Source: an uncultured Mycoplasmatota bacterium
GTDB lineage: Bacteria > Bacillota_I > Bacilli_A > RF39 > UBA660
NCBI GenBank assembly: GCA_946491675.1
Contig: CAMLYN010000066.1
Coordinates: 1-6,219, forward strand
Direction of reading: 5' to 3'
Length of the DNA: 6,219 nt
Below are positions 1 through 5,082 of the stretch, one piece after another. The number at the start of each line of letters is the position of its first letter. The stretch's first letter is position 1. Below the pieces are notes generated by a model that made no database searches, was not told the origin of the DNA, and saw only the letters and a program-made list of their open reading frames with translations. The position numbers and the translations under genes were made by a program.

Positions 1-1
1 T

Positions 2-1759
2 AACGAAGAACAATTAAAAAAAGCTTATCGTAAATTGATGAAGAAATATCATCCAGATTTATATGAAAATAAATCACAAGCCGAAAAATTAAAAGCCGAA
101 GAATTAACTAAACAAATAAATGAAGCATATGATGTATTATTAAAATCATTAAACAGAACTAATAAATCTAGTGATTATACTTATGATCTTAATTTAGAAA
201 CTAAAAAGGCAGAATTTGTTAAATATTTTAAAGATATATTATTTAATGTTAATCAAGAAGTAGATTTTAAATTTCGTAAGAAAGAAAAAGATATTATTAT
301 TTTAGCTTTATATAATATTAATAAAGCTACGAATATGCAAGAGTTACAAAATATTGTTAGTGAAGCAAAAGTTGATATAAGTGTAAATAATAAAGCTTTA
401 TTTGAATTTTATATTTCTACTTATGTACAATGCTTTGAATCTTTTTTTACACAAGTAAATTTAATAGCAAATTATTACATAAAAACATTGATTAATAAAA
501 AAAGTGTTTCTGAAGTTTATGAATATTTTATAACAATGAAAGAAGAAATAGCAAAAACAGTTGAGCATTATCGAAAAATTTACAGAGAACAAATTGAAAA
601 ACGTGTATCTTCTATAATGAAAATGGTCATAAATTCAAATGTTAGTTTTTTAGATAAATTATCACAAAAAGATAAATCTTTATTACAAAAAGCGTTAAAT
701 AGTGAAAGAGAAGATATAATCGCTTATTTATTGAATATTGCTGAACGTAGTCGTACTAATGATATTGTTTCAGCATTAGAAGTTGAATACAGTGGTGTTT
801 ATGTAAAATTAGAGGATATTATTAAAAATTTTAAATCGATTTTTAAAATTAATCTAAATAAAGTTTTAAGTTTACTTATTTCATATGAAAATGCTAATGA
901 AGAAGTTCGAGAAATAGTATCAGAACAAACTAAAATATTGTCTGAGAATTTATTAGATGATAATTTTGATTTGAAGTATGAAGAAACAATAAAAAAAATT
1001 CAATTAAAAAGTCAGTATCAAGTAAATCTATCTAAAATAAAAGAAGATATAACCAATAAGTTTTTAAAAACTATTGCCACTAGAACTACTAATAATGAAT
1101 ACTATATTTCTTTATTGACCGCAGAATTTGTTGAAATAAGTCAAAAATTATCACAACCAGATCATATTAATTTTGAGTATATTGATGAACTTAAGAATAT
1201 TTCATTTGTTGACTTGAAAACTGATACTGAAATTATCAAAAAAGTTTTTGTTGAAGATATTGATTTTAACGAAGATAAAATCTTTATAGATAATGATGGT
1301 AATTTTGTAAAAGCACATTTAGAAGAAAATAATGTTTATGTTTATCCATTATCATCTAATCCATCAGTTATATTAACTTACAAAGAATTTGAACGTCAAT
1401 ATACTTCCTTATCTTCATTTTTAAAAAATGGTGTATTTATTGGTAAATCAATTAATAATGAAACAGCTGTTCTTTATGCCAATAAGGGTTTAAGTATTTG
1501 TTATAATTTATTTCCAAGATTATTTTTTACTAAAAAAACTACAAATATATTCAGTACAACATTTAGTGAACCTACTTATAATTATAGGGTATTTGCAGAT
1601 AGAAATTTGATGACTTTAACACTTGAAGATTATTTTGGAATTGGTAAAAAAATCGATAAAATACTTTTGGATAATATTAAGGAAAATATATGCTCTGATA
1701 AGATTAAAATAATTAATAAGAATATTTATGAAATTAAAAAAAATAAAAAAGGTATTTAA
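2..1759 (+). CDS. J-domain (DnaJ-like) protein with long unknown C-terminal region, 5' partial
   Basis: The frame is open from base 2, so the gene starts upstream; 585 codons are visible. The first residues (NEEQLKKAYRKLMKKYHPD) are helix II and the loop of a J domain, with the HPD tripeptide at bases 50-58. Helix III and the closing helix follow (KAEELTKQINEAYDVLL). About 15 residues of the J-domain start are missing. HPD is the part of J proteins that stimulates the Hsp70 (DnaK) ATPase, so a co-chaperone role is expected from the family. No Gly/Phe linker, CxxCxGxG zinc finger or DnaJ C-terminal domain follows, so this is a class C-like J protein rather than DnaJ itself. Residues from about 55 to 400 look mostly helical and Lys/Glu-rich. 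The last 150 residues are more beta-like (for example NNVYVYPLSSNPSVILTY). I see no signal peptide or membrane segment. I do not recognise the C-terminal family, and its client is unknown. A terminator follows at 1818. Confidence 0.85.
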   Translation, partial: NEEQLKKAYRKLMKKYHPDLYENKSQAEKLKAEELTKQINEAYDVLLKSLNRTNKSSDYTYDLNLETKKAEFVKYFKDILFNVNQEVDFKFRKKEKDIIILALYNINKATNMQELQNIVSEAKVDISVNNKALFEFYISTYVQCFESFFTQVNLIANYYIKTLINKKSVSEVYEYFITMKEEIAKTVEHYRKIYREQIEKRVSSIMKMVINSNVSFLDKLSQKDKSLLQKALNSEREDIIAYLLNIAERSRTNDIVSALEVEYSGVYVKLEDIIKNFKSIFKINLNKVLSLLISYENANEEVREIVSEQTKILSENLLDDNFDLKYEETIKKIQLKSQYQVNLSKIKEDITNKFLKTIATRTTNNEYYISLLTAEFVEISQKLSQPDHINFEYIDELKNISFVDLKTDTEIIKKVFVEDIDFNEDKIFIDNDGNFVKAHLEENNVYVYPLSSNPSVILTYKEFERQYTSLSSFLKNGVFIGKSINNETAVLYANKGLSICYNLFPRLFFTKKTTNIFSTTFSEPTYNYRVFADRNLMTLTLEDYFGIGKKIDKILLDNIKENICSDKIKIINKNIYEIKKNKKGI

Positions 1760-1817
1760 AATGATATTATTAACATAACCTAAAAAAATTGCTAGTTTGT
1801 AAGTAGTTTTTAATTAG

Positions 1818-1852
1818 AGGATTGTAATCTGTAATTTACAGGCAATCCTTTT
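1818..1852 (+). terminator. Rho-independent terminator of the J-domain gene
   Basis: Arms AGGATTG (1818-1824) and CAATCCT (1843-1849) pair over 7 bp. Inside them CTGT (1829-1832) pairs with ACAG (1838-1841), separated by an asymmetric internal loop. A TTTT run follows directly, then AATTTT. There is no T-run in the opposite direction, so it acts on the plus strand, about 60 bases after the stop at 1759. Confidence 0.75.
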
Positions 1853-2065
1853 AATTTTACTTTAATTTTATCATAATAAATATATCAAAACTATGTTTAT
1901 CTACTAATTAAACTAAATATTGAATGTTATGCTTAGTAATTTCATGTTGAAAATATAGTGTATTTAAAATTTCTCCATTTTTTTATTATATATTTTTAGT
2001 TTATCTTTATAGCCTAATTTTGCTATATAAAAATTTGTTTCTATTTTATCAAAGGAACGCAGTTC

Positions 2066-2090
2066 ATAATAAAAATACTATTTTTATTAT
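2066..2090. repeat. Perfect 12-1-12 AT inverted repeat upstream of ftsK
   Basis: ATAATAAAAATA (2066-2077), a single C at 2078, then TATTTTTATTAT (2079-2090) form an exact palindrome. It ends 22 bp before the -10 hexamer of the ftsK promoter, where a -35 element would sit. It could be an operator or only chance in AT-rich DNA. With no G-C pairs and a one-base centre it is unlikely to work as an RNA terminator. Confidence 0.5.
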
Positions 2091-2107
2091 ATCAATTTAG
2101 TTTATAA

Positions 2108-2118
2108 TATGGTATAAT
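2108..2118 (+). promoter_or_regulatory. Extended -10 promoter of ftsK
   Basis: TATGGTATAAT contains a perfect -10 hexamer (2113-2118) preceded by TGG, an extended -10 (TGn). No good -35 is visible at the 17-bp spacing (TATCAA at 2090-2095), which is common with extended -10 promoters. A start of transcription near 2125 would give a leader of only about 15 bases. A second TATAAT occurs at 2103-2108, but without a TG element. Confidence 0.75.
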
Positions 2119-2139
2119 TTTATAGTAGAAGGTGATAAA

Positions 2140-4353
2140 ATGACTAAGAAAAAAGTAAGAAAAGAAGTAAAGAAAGATAATAATGCAAGAATTGAAATAT
2201 ATGGTATCTTACTTATATTAGTCGCAATTATTGGTTGTTGTCGTTTTGGATTGTTAGCCAATATAATCGATGGCTTTGCGGGATTCTTAGTAGGTGTTCT
2301 ATGGGCCGTTTTGTTAGTAATAGTTGGTGTAATCGGTGGTTATATGATTGTAAAAAGACAAAAACCAGATTTGTTAACTACTAAATTAATTGGATTATAT
2401 ATAATTATTTTAGGTGTTTTATGTTTTTTTCATTTAGGATATATTAAAAATTTAACTACTGATGGAATTAATATTGAATACGGTGTAATAATTGAGGAAA
2501 CATTCAATAATTTGAACAATTTTATTGATGGCGCTACTGATATTCAAGGTGGGGGAATGATTGGAGCATTATTAAGTGTTTCTTTAGTAAAATTAGTATC
2601 ATTACAAGGTGCTAGTGTTGTTAGTATTGTTTTAATTATTTGTGGTTTTATTATGTTTAGTGGTATTACAATTTATGATATTATTAAATCATTAAAAGAA
2701 GGCGTTAAAAAAACAGTACAAGGAACAGTTAATTTAACTCATAAAGTTAAAGATAAAGAACATATCAAACAAGTAGAAGATGAATATGAAAAAGACGATA
2801 AAATTGTTATTTCAAGTATGGATGAATTAGTAACTAATGATGATAAAAAGGAAGTTAAAGATGATATTGAAACAATTGAGTTAGATGAAATAAAAGAAAC
2901 TAATGTTAATTATAAATTTCCTCCAATTACTTTATTAAATAAACCTGTTAAAAATAATAATAAAGATAATCAAGAAGCAATTAAAGACACGGTTAATATT
3001 TTACAAGAAGTATTTCATGATTTTGGGGTTGAAGCTAAAGTTGTGGCTATTAATATCGGTCCTGCAGTAACACAATATGAACTAGAGATAAAAGCGGGCA
3101 CTAAATTAAGTAGGATAGTTAGTTTAGATAAGGAATTAGCTTTATCATTGGCTGCTAAAAGTGTTCATATTCAAGCACCAATTCCTGGTAAGAAAACAGT
3201 TGGTGTAGAAATACCTAATAAATCTATTACTATGGTAAGTGTAAGAGAAATATTAGAAGCAATTCCTAAAGGCATGGAAGATTCTAAATTATTAGTAACT
3301 TTAGGAAAAGATATTATGGGGAAACCAATTTTTTGTGAAATAAACAAAACGCCTCATTTACTAGTAGCTGGATCTACCGGTTCTGGTAAATCGGTTTGTA
3401 TTAATAGTATGTTGATATCAATATTAATGCGAACTAAACCGGAAGAAGTTCAGTTAGTATTAGTCGATCCTAAAAAAGTTGAATTATCGATGTATAATGG
3501 AGTACCTCATTTAAAAACACCTGTTGTAACCGATCCTAAAAAAGCTAATATTGTTTTAAAGAAAATTGTTGTTGAAATGGAACATCGTTATGATTTATTT
3601 GAACAAAGTGGAACTAAAAATATTGCTGGTTATAATGCATATATTGATAAGAAAAATAAGACTAAAGATGAATTTGGTCAAATAAAAAAACTACCTTATA
3701 TTGTTGTTATAATTGATGAGTTGGCAGATCTTATGTTAGTAGCTGCTAAAGAAGTTGAAGAATCAATTATGCGTATTACCCAAATGGCTAGAGCTGCTGG
3801 AATTCATTTAATTGTTGCTACCCAAAGACCTTCAACTGATGTCATTACTGGTGTTGTTAAAGCTAATATACCATCACGTATTTCTTTTGCTGTATCTTCA
3901 AGTATCGATTCAAGAACTATTTTAGATATGACTGGTGCAGAAAAACTATTGGGAAAAGGTGATATGTTATTTTTACCACAAGGTGAAAATACGCCGATAA
4001 GAGTTCAAGGAACATTTGTATCAGATGAAGAAATTAAAGCCGTTGTTGACTATACAATTTCTCAACAAAAAGCACGTTATGATGAAAGTTTAACTATTGA
4101 AGCTGAAGATTTAAAAGGGTCAACTACAATGACTGAAAAAGATGCTACTGAAGAACCATTATATAATGAAATAGTTGAATTTGTTATTACTCAAGGTAAA
4201 GCTAGTGCATCATTACTTCAAAGAAGATTTAGATTAGGATATAATCGAGCTGCAAGAGCAATTGATCTATTAGAGGAAAGAGGGATAATAGGACCATCTA
4301 ATGGTTCAAAACCTCGTGAAGTATTAGTTAAATTAGAAAACAAAGATGAATAA
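2140..4353 (+). CDS. ftsK: DNA translocase FtsK/SpoIIIE
   Basis: This complete 737-residue protein is an ATP-driven double-stranded DNA pump of the division septum that moves chromosome ends into daughter cells. Residues 20-180 hold about four membrane segments (near 20-40, 47-71, 83-102 and 159-179), with a Gly-rich stretch at 137-142 before the last one. An acidic/Lys-rich linker follows (182-257), short compared with E. coli FtsK. The motor covers about 258-655: Walker A GSTGSGKS at 411-418, Walker B VVIIDE at 522-527, then the family signatures MARAAGIHLIVATQRPS, SFAVSSSIDSRTILD and GAEKLLGKGDMLF. The winged-helix gamma domain (672-733) carries QRRFRLGYNRAAR (694-706), which reads orienting sequences in the family. 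The ATG start has a GAAGGTG ribosome site 5 bases upstream and an extended -10 promoter. The gene appears monocistronic, with terminators on both sides. FtsK versus SpoIIIE naming cannot be settled here. Confidence 0.97.
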   Translation: MTKKKVRKEVKKDNNARIEIYGILLILVAIIGCCRFGLLANIIDGFAGFLVGVLWAVLLVIVGVIGGYMIVKRQKPDLLTTKLIGLYIIILGVLCFFHLGYIKNLTTDGINIEYGVIIEETFNNLNNFIDGATDIQGGGMIGALLSVSLVKLVSLQGASVVSIVLIICGFIMFSGITIYDIIKSLKEGVKKTVQGTVNLTHKVKDKEHIKQVEDEYEKDDKIVISSMDELVTNDDKKEVKDDIETIELDEIKETNVNYKFPPITLLNKPVKNNNKDNQEAIKDTVNILQEVFHDFGVEAKVVAINIGPAVTQYELEIKAGTKLSRIVSLDKELALSLAAKSVHIQAPIPGKKTVGVEIPNKSITMVSVREILEAIPKGMEDSKLLVTLGKDIMGKPIFCEINKTPHLLVAGSTGSGKSVCINSMLISILMRTKPEEVQLVLVDPKKVELSMYNGVPHLKTPVVTDPKKANIVLKKIVVEMEHRYDLFEQSGTKNIAGYNAYIDKKNKTKDEFGQIKKLPYIVVIIDELADLMLVAAKEVEESIMRITQMARAAGIHLIVATQRPSTDVITGVVKANIPSRISFAVSSSIDSRTILDMTGAEKLLGKGDMLFLPQGENTPIRVQGTFVSDEEIKAVVDYTISQQKARYDESLTIEAEDLKGSTTMTEKDATEEPLYNEIVEFVITQGKASASLLQRRFRLGYNRAARAIDLLEERGIIGPSNGSKPREVLVKLENKDE

Positions 4354-4379
4354 AACTTCTCAAATTTTGAGAAGTTTTT
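4352..4379 (+). terminator. Rho-independent terminator of ftsK
   Basis: CTTCTCA (4356-4362) pairs with TGAGAAG (4368-4374). Four A bases on the left (4352-4355) face the T-run 4375-4379. The hairpin starts within the TAA stop codon of ftsK (4351-4353), so the gene has essentially no 3' untranslated region. Confidence 0.9.
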
Positions 4380-4393
4380 ATATAATATGTAAA

Positions 4394-4698
4394 TTTAATT
4401 TTGGAAAAATTTTAATCGATGGTATTGACATAAATAGTTTAAGTGATTATTATTTATTTGATAGATAATTTGTGAATTGTTAAACCGAAAGCTTCTGAAC
4501 AAAAAATTATTGATATTTGCGAAAAAAGTAAAAATACATGATTTTATAGAAACATTGCCTAATAAATAATACATTATTATTGGTGAAAATGTTCAAAAAC
4601 AACGATTAACTATTGCTAGAACATTATTATTAAATACAAAAATAATTTTATTTAATGAAGTTTTATTTGTTAATAATGGAGTAGTGAAAAAATGTTGA
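4394..4698 (+). pseudogene. Decayed ATP-binding domain of an ABC exporter
   Basis: Two frames carry recognisable pieces of an exporter-type nucleotide-binding domain. Frame at 4403-4465 reads GKILIDGIDINSLSDYYLFDR, where intact proteins have G-I-IDG-DI---S---LR, and then hits TAA (4466). A piece at 4485-4538 reads KASEQKIIDICEKSK before TGA (4539). One base over, from 4534, comes IHDFIETLPNK, TAA (4567), then YIIIGENVQKQRLTIAR and TLLLNTKIILFNE up to 4659. Expected order is GENG, LSGGQ, QRLTIAR, Walker B and DEATS. Here LSGGQ is deleted between GEN and QKQR, the Q-loop region (about 30 residues) is missing, and the Walker B Asp is Asn. Walker A and the membrane domain are absent. The IHDFIETLP and KIILF wording resembles bacteriocin or multidrug exporters of Bacillota, but the subfamily is uncertain. 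It is non-functional. The TAA stops and frame changes rule out TGA recoding as an explanation. Confidence 0.85.
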
Positions 4699-4712
4699 AT
4701 TGAATGGACATT

Positions 4713-4753
4713 ATAAAAGTAGACAAGTGTAAAAAACACTAGTCTACTTTTAT
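4713..4753 (+). terminator. Strong hairpin terminator after the ABC remnant
   Basis: A 12-bp stem (4713-4724 with 4742-4753, core AAAAGTAGAC/GTCTACTTTT), one A-A mismatch (4725/4741), then a 5-bp stem (AGTGT 4726-4730 with ACACT 4736-4740) closed by a five-A loop. T-runs and A-runs flank it, so it could work on both strands. It is probably the former terminator of the dead ABC gene, and it insulates the promoter that follows at 4777. Confidence 0.85.
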
Positions 4754-4776
4754 TTGGTTATTTCAAATAATTTTTT

Positions 4777-4787
4777 TATGGTATAAT
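4777..4787 (+). promoter_or_regulatory. Extended -10 promoter of the repeat-protein operon
   Basis: TATGGTATAAT, with TATAAT at 4782-4787 and the TGn extension at 4779-4781, is identical over 11 bp to the ftsK promoter. No convincing -35 is seen. The start codon lies 22 bases after the hexamer, so the leader would be about 15 bases. The ribosome site AAAGGA (4793-4798) would sit at the very 5' end of the transcript. Confidence 0.75.
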
Positions 4788-4809
4788 TGTATAAAGGAAT
4801 AGTGATATT

Positions 4810-5082
4810 ATGAAAATAGATTTTGAAAAAATAGAAGAAATATATGGAAGTTCAGTGCTAGATGAAATTAAAAATAATTTAAGCGATGTATTAGGGAATG
4901 TTAAATATTTGGCATATTTAAAAATAAATGATATAGAAAACATATTCGAACGCTATCCATTAATTTTTATATGTGATCAAAAAGAATTTAAAAATAAGAT
5001 AGATAAATTAATATCAAAAATAGGGATCAATTATATTGATATGTTAGACAATGATATGGAGTTGTGGGAGGAATTAATGTGA
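4810..5082 (+). CDS. 90-residue hypothetical protein with one mTERF-like helical motif
   Basis: This small Lys/Glu/Ile-rich cytoplasmic-looking protein is complete, with no signal peptide or membrane segment. It starts at ATG 4810 behind AAAGGA (11 bases upstream, slightly long) and a clear promoter. I do not recognise a named family. Residues 41-76 read DIENIFERYPLIFICDQ then KEFKNKIDKLISKIGINYI: a short helix, a Pro-hydrophobic turn, an amphipathic helix and a K-x-G-I end. This pattern lines up almost without gaps with residues 56-81 of the next protein (EKCPSIMYL, then IKENVIFLQTKGI), so the two neighbours probably share a fold. It recalls one mTERF-type repeat, which in eukaryotes builds nucleic-acid-binding solenoids; that link is inference. 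The C-terminus ends in an acidic MELWEELM tail. Its stop overlaps the next start (GTGA, 5079-5082), and its last codons contain the ribosome site of the next gene, so the pair is translationally coupled. Confidence 0.8.
   Translation: MKIDFEKIEEIYGSSVLDEIKNNLSDVLGNVKYLAYLKINDIENIFERYPLIFICDQKEFKNKIDKLISKIGINYIDMLDNDMELWEELM
5066..5071 (+). promoter_or_regulatory. Ribosome binding site deciding the GTG start at 5079
   Basis: GGGAGG, the best Shine-Dalgarno match in the window, lies inside the end of the 90-residue gene, 7 bases before GTG (5079-5081). This spacing selects the GTG. The ATG at 5077 is in the frame of the upstream gene and is followed at once by its TGA stop. Confidence 0.8.

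Larger units (their letters stand above)
1760..2139. other. 380-bp intergenic region
   Basis: This AT-rich gap separates the J-domain gene from ftsK. It holds a terminator (1818-1852), a perfect inverted repeat (2066-2090) and the ftsK promoter (2108-2118). A 34-codon minus-strand open stretch (1964-2065, including its stop) without a start codon may be a gene scrap; it is described as a finding. I see no tRNA, rRNA, riboswitch or CRISPR structure. Between 1860 and 1960 I see nothing specific. Confidence 0.7.

Noticed and set aside
2055..2065. LexA/SOS box (GAAC-N-GTTC) upstream of ftsK
   Set aside because: The spacer is three bases (GCA). The Bacillota LexA box needs four, and the outer bases do not match, so it is not called as a site.
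4394..4698. Alternative genetic code (TGA as Trp) that would keep the ABC frame open
   Set aside because: TAA stops and frame changes also interrupt it, and intact genes here use TGG for Trp and TGA as a stop (5080-5082).
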